A stretch of DNA of 64,000 nt from Paenibacillus camerounensis (GTDB taxonomy: Bacteria > Bacillota > Bacilli > Paenibacillales > Paenibacillaceae): assembly GCF_000723885.1 (NCBI RefSeq), contig NZ_CCDG010000026.1, positions 1 through 64,000 on the forward strand, given 5' to 3'. Shown one piece after another: positions 43,577 to 52,185 of this stretch. Below the pieces are notes generated by a model that saw only the letters and a list, made by a program, of their open reading frames with translations, did no database searches and was not told the origin of the DNA. Both the position numbers and the translations under genes were made by a program. Numbering within the stretch: position 1 is the first letter of the stretch; each line of letters opens with the position of its first letter.

Positions 43577-44542
43577 TCAGTAGACCCCTTCTTCTCCGAA
43601 TTTTTTGGCGAGCCAGTTCGACCCTAATACCAGCACCAGCCCTACTGCCGATTTGAACAATCCGACCGCCGCACTGTAGCTGTACTGGGCCTGGGTCATC
43701 CCTTTGGTATACACGTAGGTATCGAATACTTCCCCCACCTCGCGGTTGGTCGGCGTAATCATCAGGAAGATATGCTCAAACCCGGAATCCAGGAAGTTGC
43801 CCAGCCGCAGAATAAACAGGATGATGATTGTGCTGCGTATCGCTGGCAGTGTAATATGCCACAGCTGGCGCCAGCGGCTGGCCCCGTCAATCCGTGCTGC
43901 TTCATACTGCTGCAGATCGACACCGGCCAGGGCAGCCAGGAATATGACCGTTCCCCAGCCGATTTCCTTCCAGATCGATTGGGTGATAATCATCGTCCGG
44001 AACCATTCCGCTTCCAGCAGGAAGGCTATTTTTTCGCCGGTAATCCGATACAGAAGCTCATTCAGGACCCCATTCTCCGTTGTTAGCAGAATATAGAAGA
44101 TCCCGACAACCACGACCCATGAGACAAAGTGCGGAATATAGATCAGGGTCTGCACGAAATTTTTGAACTTGGCTCTCCTTACCTCATTAAGCATAAGGGA
44201 GAGGATAATCGGCATCGGGAAAAAGAATACCAGATTGTAGACTGCCAGAATAACCGTATTGCGGAACAGCATGCCGAACTGCGGCTCCGAGAAAAACCGT
44301 TCAAAATGCTTGAGGCCCACCCAAGGGCTGCCCAGAAAACCGGTGTACGGCTTATAATCCATAAAAGCCATCGATACCCCGTACATCGGGACGTACTTAA
44401 AGATAATGAAATAGATGACACCGGGCAGCAGCATCAGATACAGCCACTTGTCCCGGATAATATCCCGCAGCAGGGTACCCGCCTTGCCCCTGGGGGCTTT
44501 AATGCCGGGCGTCCCTGCAGAAGTTGAGACATTCTGCTTCAC
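43577..44542 (-). CDS. Carbohydrate ABC transporter permease, LplB type (cluster 2)
   Basis: This 321-residue permease is counted from a GTG at 44542, preceded at 9 nt by a perfect AAGGAGG (44552-44558). The frame is open for 40 more codons to an ATG at 44662, but that extension is basic and unlike the family. Six TM helices and the loop EAARIDGASRWRQLWHITLPAI identify it. It is separated from the preceding binding-protein gene by about 250 bp that contain a strong terminator. Confidence 0.92.
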   Translation of the reverse strand: MKQNVSTSAGTPGIKAPRGKAGTLLRDIIRDKWLYLMLLPGVIYFIIFKYVPMYGVSMAFMDYKPYTGFLGSPWVGLKHFERFFSEPQFGMLFRNTVILAVYNLVFFFPMPIILSLMLNEVRRAKFKNFVQTLIYIPHFVSWVVVVGIFYILLTTENGVLNELLYRITGEKIAFLLEAEWFRTMIITQSIWKEIGWGTVIFLAALAGVDLQQYEAARIDGASRWRQLWHITLPAIRSTIIILFILRLGNFLDSGFEHIFLMITPTNREVGEVFDTYVYTKGMTQAQYSYSAAVGLFKSAVGLVLVLGSNWLAKKFGEEGVY

Positions 44543-44753
44543 CTTTTGTAACCTCCTTATGGTCCTGTTTGGTTTCTGGCCCCATCTTATTTCAGATTGC
44601 CTTGACCGGCTATAAGGCTGGGGCAACCTGTTCATTGCTGTAGCTGTCCGGCCGCTGCCCATAAGGCTTTCCGGAGATTCCGCAGCCTGCTATAGCCTTC
44701 ATATATCCTTTACCGTTGACTCCAGATAACCATGGTTATAGCGTGATATAAAC

Positions 44754-44788
44754 AAAAAAAAACGGGCGAGATCCGTGATCTCAACCCG
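44754..44788 (-). terminator. Strong terminator splitting a binding-protein gene from its permeases
   Basis: On the minus strand CGGGTTGAGATC pairs with GATCTCGCCCG (small bulge) around a 3-nt loop, followed by nine Ts. It ends the regulator plus binding-protein transcript just 5 bp after the stop at 44793. About 170 bp without a gene follow up to the ribosome binding site of the permease gene, with no clear promoter seen. Confidence 0.88.
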
Positions 44789-44792
44789 CCGG

Positions 44793-46289
44793 TTATTCCG
44801 CCGCCCTGCTGCTGTAGGCCTGCTCATATTCAAGACACATTTGAGTGCCGCCTGCCGCCTGCCACTTGGCCAGCTCCGCCCGCCAGCCCTCCTCATCGAT
44901 CATGCCCATAATGAATTTGGTCTGGGCATCCAGAATAATGGTCTCCAGTTCCTTGCCTCTTTCTCTATAGGTGTCCGACTCCAGTGTCAGGGCCGGATTG
45001 TCTACGGTATATTCCCGGTTCATTTTGCCGATCTGCTGATTCTTCTGGTACAGCTCAGGCTGACGGACCGGCTTAATCGAACGCTGATACTCTGCCAGAT
45101 TGGGCAGCAGATCCCGGTACGGCTTCACCTCTCTCAGATCCAGCGTGCGGTCCGTAATCTCGGCATAATCTCCCTGGTCAGACCAATGCCGGTCTTCAAT
45201 TCCTCTTGTAATGACGGTCTGCATCGGAGGCTCAAACAGCTTGTCGAGAAATTCGAGGATCTGCCTGACCTCCTCCAGTGTTTTTACAGAATCCTTGGGA
45301 ACTGCGAAGAACCCGGCATTGCCCGGCTCACCCGGCAGACGGATGCCTGCCGGTCCGGCAAGAAAGGCTACATCCACTTTGGCGTCCGGCACTGTCTTAA
45401 TTAATTTATCCATCCAGCTCTGGACGTTCCCTCCGGAGATCTGAATACCCGCACGGCCTGAATCATAGATTCTGGAGGCTTCATTATTATCGATAACTAC
45501 AAAATCAGAATTGATCAGCTTCTCCGCGTAGAGCCTTCTGAATAATTGCATCGTTTCATAAAAGGTACCGGTCAGGAATTCGGGGGTAAACTTGCCGTTC
45601 TCCACCAGCCACTTGTTCGGCCCGCCCTGGGAGACGGAAATCCGGGTCAGCATCGAGCTGACATCCTGATTGAATCTTTTATCCAGCACCATGCCGTACG
45701 TATCCTGCTTCCCGTTCCCGTCAGGGTCCTCCAGGGTCATCGCGCGCACGACAGTATACCAGTCCTCCAGCGTAACCGGCACCTTCAGGCCCAGCTTATC
45801 GAACCAGTCCTTGCGGTACTGGATGGTCGCCCGGCCGAGATCACGGACAATGGGGATGCCATAGATCCGCCCTTCCACCGAGATATTGCTGTAGTACTCG
45901 CTGTCCAGTACTGATAAATGAGGGTAATCCTTCAGCAGCGGCCCGAGCTCCCAGAATTGGCCGGCTTTGATCGTGCTGATATAGTCCGGTGTATAGCCCA
46001 GCTTAACCAGCTTGGGGAGCTCGCCGGCAGCAATCATCAGCCTCAGCTTATCGTCATAAGCAGACATCGGAATCCAGTCAATCTGCAGCTCGGTGCCCGT
46101 ATAAGCTTCAATTGCCTGCTCTACTACATTATTGTTGGGCGGCAGCTCACCGATCAGGGTGGCACCTATGGACAGACGAAAGGGAGCCGGGCCGGCGGAT
46201 TGCCTGGAGCTTCCGTCCACAGGCCCGCAGCCGGCAAGAAGAGCCGGCAGCATCAGGATAGCTACACCACGGCAGAGATTTATTTTCAT
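44793..46289 (-). CDS. Extracellular solute-binding lipoprotein coupled to a membrane AraC regulator (cluster 2)
   Basis: This 498-residue lipoprotein has its lipid-anchor cysteine at C21 in LLAGC. The binding domain has the calcium-type loop DPDGNGKQDTYG and closely parallels the binding protein at 41009-42550. Its ATG overlaps the stop of the upstream membrane regulator (ATGA), so the two are translated together, while a strong terminator separates it from the permease genes. I infer that it may present ligand to the regulator's extracellular domain instead of, or as well as, serving transport. No experimental parallel is claimed. Confidence 0.88.
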   Translation of the reverse strand: MKINLCRGVAILMLPALLAGCGPVDGSSRQSAGPAPFRLSIGATLIGELPPNNNVVEQAIEAYTGTELQIDWIPMSAYDDKLRLMIAAGELPKLVKLGYTPDYISTIKAGQFWELGPLLKDYPHLSVLDSEYYSNISVEGRIYGIPIVRDLGRATIQYRKDWFDKLGLKVPVTLEDWYTVVRAMTLEDPDGNGKQDTYGMVLDKRFNQDVSSMLTRISVSQGGPNKWLVENGKFTPEFLTGTFYETMQLFRRLYAEKLINSDFVVIDNNEASRIYDSGRAGIQISGGNVQSWMDKLIKTVPDAKVDVAFLAGPAGIRLPGEPGNAGFFAVPKDSVKTLEEVRQILEFLDKLFEPPMQTVITRGIEDRHWSDQGDYAEITDRTLDLREVKPYRDLLPNLAEYQRSIKPVRQPELYQKNQQIGKMNREYTVDNPALTLESDTYRERGKELETIILDAQTKFIMGMIDEEGWRAELAKWQAAGGTQMCLEYEQAYSSRAAE

Positions 46290-48601
46290 TCCTGGACTCC
46301 ATTCATCATATTCTCCCGGTATTGGCCCGGGGTAATCTGATAGGTTTTCTTGTAGCTGCGGATAAACGAGCTGATATTTTTGTATTTTATTTTCTCGCTG
46401 ATTTCCGCTATCCTCATATCCGTCGTCTCCAGCATCTCCTTGGCCATCTTCATCCGGTAGTCTGTCAGGTAATCGCTGAACGAGACTCCAATCTCCCGCT
46501 TGAAAATACGGCTTAAGTACACCGGATGATAGCTCAGCAGCTTCGAGTACATTTCCAGTGTAATATCCTGATCGTACTGCTCATGAATCAGACTCACCAG
46601 CCTGTCGGCAATTTTCACGTACTGGATTCTGGAGCTGTCTGACAGCAGCCTGATTAGAGGCCTGAACAATCTGGATTCAAACCAGTGAATGATCTCCTCC
46701 CGGGTCTGCAGCTGAAAAATGGTTCTCAGGCTGCTCTCCCCCTCCAGCACCTGCTTGACCGGAATTCCCTGCTCCTGGGCGATCCGCAGGATGCCGGAGG
46801 CCAGCTGCAGCAGCATGGTCTGATGCTCATACAGCGGGCGGTCCTTATGGACGAGGGTGTCCAGATACTGGCCCAGCAGCTCAGAAGCGCTGTCCGGCTG
46901 CATCTCCTTGATGGCGTAGATCACCCGGTCCTCGAGAATTTTCAGATGGGAGTATTCATAATGACTGTCTGCTGCATGGTTCCCGGTATCCCCGTAATGA
47001 ATAATAATTTCCGGTCCCAGACTGATCCGTGCCTTCAGGGCATTCAGGCTTTCTGCATAGGCGTAGACGGTATCAGTAAGCTGGACATACGGATTGCTGA
47101 TTCCGATGCTCACCTTAATCTGCAGCACCTTCTCGGCATTTAGCTTAATACACTCTGCAGCCTCATACAGAATCTTTCTAACCGCCTCCCTGTCTTCCTT
47201 ATCCGTAGCAATCAGCGTAACCTGAGAACCGTTCAGCGTAATCGGCGGAAAACGGAGCGAGGCAGGCAGCACCTCCTGGGCAATATTGCTGACCGCATAG
47301 AGCAGCAGCTCACGGTCCTCCTCCCGGCAGCGGGTCTCCTGCAGATTATCAATCTGCAGGGCAAGCACCCCGAGGCTCTTCCAGCCTTCAGGAAAGCCGT
47401 ATTTGTCTGAGCGGAATAAATAGTCGTTTTCGCTGATCTGGCCGGTGAGCAGCTTTAATACGAAATATTCCTTCAGATGGCTGGTCTGGCCCGTTATCTG
47501 CTTCTCCAGCAGATCCCGTGATCCGGCAAGGGACTGAAAGCTCGACTTGATGTATTCAAGATCATCCCGGCTGCGCGGGGTACGCTGGTCTGAATCGGAA
47601 TCCCCGTAGGTCCGCGCCACCTTCAGCAGATTACGGATAGGCAGATACATTCTGCGGCTTCCATACAGAGCTATAGTAACAACAAACAGCAGGATAGTCA
47701 GGCATACCAGAATTGTGAATCCGGCTATTTTTTGCGTATCCCTTTTGATCTCCCCGATATCCACCACCGAGATATAGGTCCAGCTGTTATAGCCTGAGGA
47801 ACGGTACATGACAGCCGCTTCTTTTCCGTCCAGCTTCGTATTCAGTATTCCTGTCGGCCGTTCCGCATCAGCGTTAAGCCGGTCAAGCACCCCGCTGTTA
47901 ATCTCTTTGTATCTGGCCTTATCCGGTCCGGCTGCCAGAATATCGGTCCCCGTCCGGTCCAGAATATAATTCCGGCTGGATACATTGGAGGATAGCTGCA
48001 TGACATCCTGGATTTCCGATAGAACAATGCTAACGACCAGCAGCCCCTGAGGTTCATTGGTCCGCGGCAGAATAGGGATTTTATGCACTAATGTAATCGT
48101 TTCCACAGGTTCGTATAAATCATCGGTACCGGAAGCCGAGACCCCCGTATACCAGAAGATGCTTTTGGGCTGTCTGGCATTCTCCAGAAAATCCTCGTAG
48201 TTCTCCAGCTGATCCAGCGGCTTCATTACATTCAGGTTAAGCGCCCAGTTCTGCTCCAGGCTGACCAGATACGCCTGTGTAATAATGGCATCACTTGACT
48301 GCAGGTTATACAGCTCCTTGGTTAGCTGGCGGACGGCTTCAAAGTTGTTTGAAGATAACGGGCTGCTTATGGACTCCCTGACAAGAGAGGAGTTGGCAAA
48401 CTGTGTGGCTGATTTCTCTGTGGTTCTGAGAATCTGCTCGACACGCATCTGCGTCTGATCCAGCCACTGCATATTCATTTCCTTGACCTTCGTCTCCATA
48501 TCCCTTGAAGCTGTAGAATAGGAGGCAAAGCCGATAATGATCGTAGGCAGAATGCCCAGCACCAGACTATATGCAAGCAGCTTCAGCAAGTATTTGCTCA
48601 A
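46286..48601 (-). CDS. Membrane-anchored AraC-family regulator with extracellular Cache-like domain (cluster 2)
   Basis: This one-protein sensor-regulator is about 771 residues long. TM1 (LAYSLVLGILPTIIIGFASY) is followed by an extracellular region of about 250 residues like a dCache domain, TM2 (TILVCLTILLFVVTIALYG), a HAMP-like segment, a middle domain and a C-terminal AraC helix-turn-helix (about 665-765, ISFSDYLTDYRMKMA read as GVSFSDYL, and YKNISSFIRSYKKTYQITPGQYR). The TTG at 48601 is chosen because AGGAGG lies 7 nt before it; an in-frame ATG 13 codons upstream lacks such a site. No receiver or kinase domain is present. It likely controls the adjacent transporter and perhaps the pectin genes. 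Confidence 0.88.
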   Translation of the reverse strand: MSKYLLKLLAYSLVLGILPTIIIGFASYSTASRDMETKVKEMNMQWLDQTQMRVEQILRTTEKSATQFANSSLVRESISSPLSSNNFEAVRQLTKELYNLQSSDAIITQAYLVSLEQNWALNLNVMKPLDQLENYEDFLENARQPKSIFWYTGVSASGTDDLYEPVETITLVHKIPILPRTNEPQGLLVVSIVLSEIQDVMQLSSNVSSRNYILDRTGTDILAAGPDKARYKEINSGVLDRLNADAERPTGILNTKLDGKEAAVMYRSSGYNSWTYISVVDIGEIKRDTQKIAGFTILVCLTILLFVVTIALYGSRRMYLPIRNLLKVARTYGDSDSDQRTPRSRDDLEYIKSSFQSLAGSRDLLEKQITGQTSHLKEYFVLKLLTGQISENDYLFRSDKYGFPEGWKSLGVLALQIDNLQETRCREEDRELLLYAVSNIAQEVLPASLRFPPITLNGSQVTLIATDKEDREAVRKILYEAAECIKLNAEKVLQIKVSIGISNPYVQLTDTVYAYAESLNALKARISLGPEIIIHYGDTGNHAADSHYEYSHLKILEDRVIYAIKEMQPDSASELLGQYLDTLVHKDRPLYEHQTMLLQLASGILRIAQEQGIPVKQVLEGESSLRTIFQLQTREEIIHWFESRLFRPLIRLLSDSSRIQYVKIADRLVSLIHEQYDQDITLEMYSKLLSYHPVYLSRIFKREIGVSFSDYLTDYRMKMAKEMLETTDMRIAEISEKIKYKNISSFIRSYKKTYQITPGQYRENMMNGVQE

Positions 48602-48859
48602 CTCTATTCCTCCTGACATCCATTCTGTAGAGCAGATCATAATCCCCAGGCAACCTTTATCATCCCAGCTAATGGTATTTCACACAATATACTTCAGATA
48701 ACCTCTTTGACATTTTACTGATTTTCCCTGTATCCCACAAGCAGTCACTAATTTATCAACAGAATCTGAGCCGGGAGGTAAATGCTGCTTTTTAAGCTTT
48801 TTATGCGCACAAATAAAGAATAAGTTATGATATGGGCAAGAATCGCCGGGAGGGAACCT

Positions 48860-50602
48860 ATGCGCAATCCATTTCACAATGTAGGCTTGTTCAGACAACT
48901 GGTCTACTTGATCGGAGTAACGTTTATTATCGTACTGGTATCGTTCGCTGTGTCTAATAAAATTGCGGAGCGTACAGTAGAGAAGCAGGTCGCAGACTCA
49001 GCTGACAAAATCGTGCTCCAGGTAGAGGAGACGCTGGCCAACTTTTTCAAGGATATGGACGGAATCTCTTACTCTCTGCTTTACAGCACCGTCCTGCAAA
49101 ACTACTTAAGCAGCGACGATCCGCTCACGAAGATTCTGATGAACCCGGAGATCATTGCCGAGTTCTCCAGCACACTGGCCCTGAAGGAAGAGGTAATGGG
49201 CATCCAGCTCTACGACCGGGAAGGGGAGCTCGCCACCAGTATCGGCAAACCTTTTGCTCCAGTGCAGCAAAGATCAGCAGATGAAATTAAATATGAGCTG
49301 GGCTCCTCTGACCAGGCCGGCAGAACCTTCTATACCATTTCAGTACCGGTGTACAATTTGCAGAATAACCGTGTACTTAAGGACTACCGCGGTATGTGCG
49401 TATTTTATATGGACGTCAAAAATTTCACCTCGGTCTTAGGCAAATCGAAGCTGACCGAGCATTCGCGCCTGTTCCTGACCGATGACCGGGACCGTATCAT
49501 AACCGGCTCCGACGGGCCTGATCCCCGCATGCTTGCGGATGTTGATCAGCATAGCTCCGGCAAAACCTATATTGTGCTGAGCAGGACACTGGCCAACGGC
49601 TGGAACATTGTCAGTGATATCCCCCGTGCCGAGCTTCTGTCCGAGCTGGATCTGGTCAAACGGCTGAATGTTGTTGCTTATGCCGTGATTTCACTGGTGT
49701 TTCTGCTGTTTCTGCTGCTGTTCTATTTCCAGCTGCTGCGCCCCGTACGCGCCCTCTTGGATTTCGTAAACTCGTATGCTCGCAGGGGAGGACAAGCCCG
49801 GTTCCATAACAGCTACCATAATGAGATTGGCGTGCTGGGCACAAGCATCAATCATATGCTGGATTCGATTGTACAGCTGGGCAATGACGTGCAGAATGCG
49901 CAGCGGAGAATGTACGAATCCGAGCTGGACCGCAAACAGATGGAGATCACCGCTTACCGGAATCAGATTAATCCCCATTTTTTGTACAATACACTGGAAA
50001 GTATCCGGGCTTTATCCCTTTATCACAAGGTAGGTGACATTGCTGAAATTACCTCCTCCTTATCGAGGCTGTTCCGGTATTCCGTTAAAGGGGATAACTT
50101 TGTTACGGTCCGTGAAGAGATTGCACATATGCAGGAATATGCCCGTATTATAGACTTTCGTTTCAGAGGTAAAATCACGATCCGCTTTGAGGTGGAAGAG
50201 TCCTTAACCGAGGTGAGGACACTGAAGCTGCTGCTTCAGCCATTGGTTGAGAACGCTGTCTTCCATGGGCTGGAGCGTAAAATCGGACCCGGCACGGTTA
50301 CCGTTACGCTGCATAGCGTTCATTCAGACTTCATCCGGGCTGTCGTCGCAGATGACGGGATCGGATTCCGTGAGGACAAGCTGGAACAGCTCCAGGCTTT
50401 TTTGCTGCACGCTGAGCTTACAGGCGACCATCGTACAGAACTGCTGGGCTCCGGGATCGGCCTCGCTAACAGCTTCCGCCGGCTTAAGCTGTTTTACGGC
50501 GGACAGGCAGCGCTTAAGATTGAGGCCGGCCCTGTTCAAGGTACAATTGTTACGCTGGATTTTCCCATTCATATTCCTTTAGATGAGACGGAGGCCGACT
50601 AA
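48860..50602 (+). CDS. YesM-type sensor histidine kinase (cluster 3)
   Basis: This 580-residue membrane kinase has TM1 (LVYLIGVTFIIVLVSFAVS), an extracellular sensor region of about 240 residues, and TM2 (VVAYAVISLVFLLFLLLFYF). A HAMP-like linker leads to a His_kinase domain with the phosphorylated histidine in QINPHFLYNTLES, and the ATPase domain carries DDGIGFRED and GSGIGLANSFRRL. GGGAGGG at 48848-48854 supports the ATG at 48860, and an ATG 33 bp upstream would fall on a probable -10 (TATGAT). It is divergent from the membrane AraC regulator by about 258 bp and followed by its response regulator, one base after the stop. Confidence 0.92.
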   Translation: MRNPFHNVGLFRQLVYLIGVTFIIVLVSFAVSNKIAERTVEKQVADSADKIVLQVEETLANFFKDMDGISYSLLYSTVLQNYLSSDDPLTKILMNPEIIAEFSSTLALKEEVMGIQLYDREGELATSIGKPFAPVQQRSADEIKYELGSSDQAGRTFYTISVPVYNLQNNRVLKDYRGMCVFYMDVKNFTSVLGKSKLTEHSRLFLTDDRDRIITGSDGPDPRMLADVDQHSSGKTYIVLSRTLANGWNIVSDIPRAELLSELDLVKRLNVVAYAVISLVFLLFLLLFYFQLLRPVRALLDFVNSYARRGGQARFHNSYHNEIGVLGTSINHMLDSIVQLGNDVQNAQRRMYESELDRKQMEITAYRNQINPHFLYNTLESIRALSLYHKVGDIAEITSSLSRLFRYSVKGDNFVTVREEIAHMQEYARIIDFRFRGKITIRFEVEESLTEVRTLKLLLQPLVENAVFHGLERKIGPGTVTVTLHSVHSDFIRAVVADDGIGFREDKLEQLQAFLLHAELTGDHRTELLGSGIGLANSFRRLKLFYGGQAALKIEAGPVQGTIVTLDFPIHIPLDETEAD

Positions 50603-50603
50603 C

Positions 50604-52058
50604 ATGAGAAAAGTATTAATCGTCGATGACGAGCCTTGGGTTGCCTATGGCATATCCCAGCTGATTGACTGGGAGCGTCTCGGCTTCAGGATTATCGGTG
50701 AAGCCTATGACGGAGCCAGTGCATGGCAGCAGGTGATGCAGGAACAGCCTGAGCTGGTTATTTCCGATATCCGCATGCCCGGACTGGATGGCCTTGAACT
50801 GCTTGAAAATATTAAAAGGAGCGGACTTCCCACTCAGGTTGTGCTGATCAGCGGATATGCGGATTTCAGCTATGCCCAGCAGGCAATCCGCCACGGTGCT
50901 TTTGATTATCTGCTCAAACAGGTGGAGCAGGACCAGTTGGAGGATGCGGCTAAACGGGTAGGAGAATTTCTGGATTCCAGGGAGCAGTCCGACAGCAGTC
51001 TGGATCTTTTTCTGGATGACCTGTTCGAGCTGCTTGATCCGGATAACAGTGTGAGCATTGCAAGCTTCATTGAAAGCAGGCGGATACCGGCCAGCTTCCC
51101 TCACTTCCGCTTCATCAATTGCCTGTTCCCGGAGATCTCCCCGGACTGGCCGACCCTAACCAGTCCTGCAGACGCGGGACAGCTTCATGAGCTCCGTATG
51201 CGTACCGGACAGAATAAGCTGTCCATTCTTATCAATTATGACGAGGATAACCATCCGCTTGATTTACTGACTTACATTTCAGAGCATCTGCAAGCTGCGG
51301 AATGGAACGGCATCAGCAGCCTGGGCCTGCTTGACTCCCCGCTTTCCCGCCTTCATCAGGAAGCTGACATTGCTCTATACAGCTCGGCCTTTTACCGGGC
51401 AGAGAATGTGCTGCGCTACAAGCCTGTTCTGCCCCCTGCTGAACTGCGTAAAATGCTGCTTAGACTGGAAGTGTCTATTAAGGAACAAAGCCAGGATGAT
51501 ATCACCTCGGATATCTCGCTTATAGCTTCCATATGCCGGACTCATTTGCTGCCGGCCGATCAGGTCGCTTTTGCCTACAATCAGATTGTCAGCCTGTATT
51601 ACAAGTACTATGAATCTTCCTGGAACTCCGGTCCGGAGCTGTTAACCTATGAAACGATCGCCCGTCAGCACTGCACCTCTGAAGAGCTCTTCGCCCGCCT
51701 TGGGGCCAGCTTTGAAAATGCAGCCGGTGAACCGGCTGTTAGCCCGAGCGGGCTTGCCAAGCGGGTGCTGGATTATATTGATGACAGCTTTACCCAAGAT
51801 CTGCTGCTAAGCGAGGTAGCCCGCAACTTCCGCCTCAGCACCGGCTATGCAAGTGCACTCGTCAAAAGGGAAACAGGCACTACGTATTCGGACTATGTGG
51901 CTGCCAAACGTCTGCAGTTGGCCCGTCAGCTGCTCGCAGACCCGGAGCTGTCGATCCATGAGATCGTGCAGCGGATCGGCTATAAGGATTATTTCCATTT
52001 CAACAAGCTGTTTAAAAAACACTTCGGTGTAACGCCAAGCAAATACCGCAAACTGTGA
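50604..52058 (+). CDS. YesN-type response regulator with AraC DNA-binding domain (cluster 3)
   Basis: This 484-residue protein has a receiver domain (1-120) with D55 in LVISDIRMPG, a long poorly conserved middle, and a C-terminal AraC domain (about 390-484, with LSEVARNFRLSTGYASALVK and IHEIVQRIGYKDYFHFNKLFKKHFG). The ATG at 50604 is one base after the kinase stop and has GGAGG 9 nt upstream inside the kinase gene, so the pair is coupled. It probably activates the transporter genes downstream. Confidence 0.93.
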   Translation: MRKVLIVDDEPWVAYGISQLIDWERLGFRIIGEAYDGASAWQQVMQEQPELVISDIRMPGLDGLELLENIKRSGLPTQVVLISGYADFSYAQQAIRHGAFDYLLKQVEQDQLEDAAKRVGEFLDSREQSDSSLDLFLDDLFELLDPDNSVSIASFIESRRIPASFPHFRFINCLFPEISPDWPTLTSPADAGQLHELRMRTGQNKLSILINYDEDNHPLDLLTYISEHLQAAEWNGISSLGLLDSPLSRLHQEADIALYSSAFYRAENVLRYKPVLPPAELRKMLLRLEVSIKEQSQDDITSDISLIASICRTHLLPADQVAFAYNQIVSLYYKYYESSWNSGPELLTYETIARQHCTSEELFARLGASFENAAGEPAVSPSGLAKRVLDYIDDSFTQDLLLSEVARNFRLSTGYASALVKRETGTTYSDYVAAKRLQLARQLLADPELSIHEIVQRIGYKDYFHFNKLFKKHFGVTPSKYRKL

Positions 52059-52132
52059 AAGCGGATTCAAACCGTGAACAAAACACCAAAACAGCAAACT
52101 CCAGCCCTATGCCCTGGACGGCTGAACGTTTA

Positions 52133-52152
52133 GCATAAGAATTGTCTTATGC
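52133..52152 (+). promoter_or_regulatory. Hairpin between response regulator and binding-protein genes
   Basis: GCATAAGA-ATTG-TCTTATGC is a perfect 8-bp stem with a 4-nt loop, 33 bp before the binding-protein start and without a T tract. It could be an RNA stability or processing element, or a DNA dyad. Confidence 0.5.
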
Positions 52153-52185
52153 CTCATTACAACAAACGGGGAGGTTTAAAGAGAA

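Noticed and set aside
44543-44662. 40-residue N-terminal extension of the cluster 2 permease
   Set aside because: A perfect AAGGAGG nine nt before the GTG at 44542 marks the start, and the extension is basic and unlike the family.
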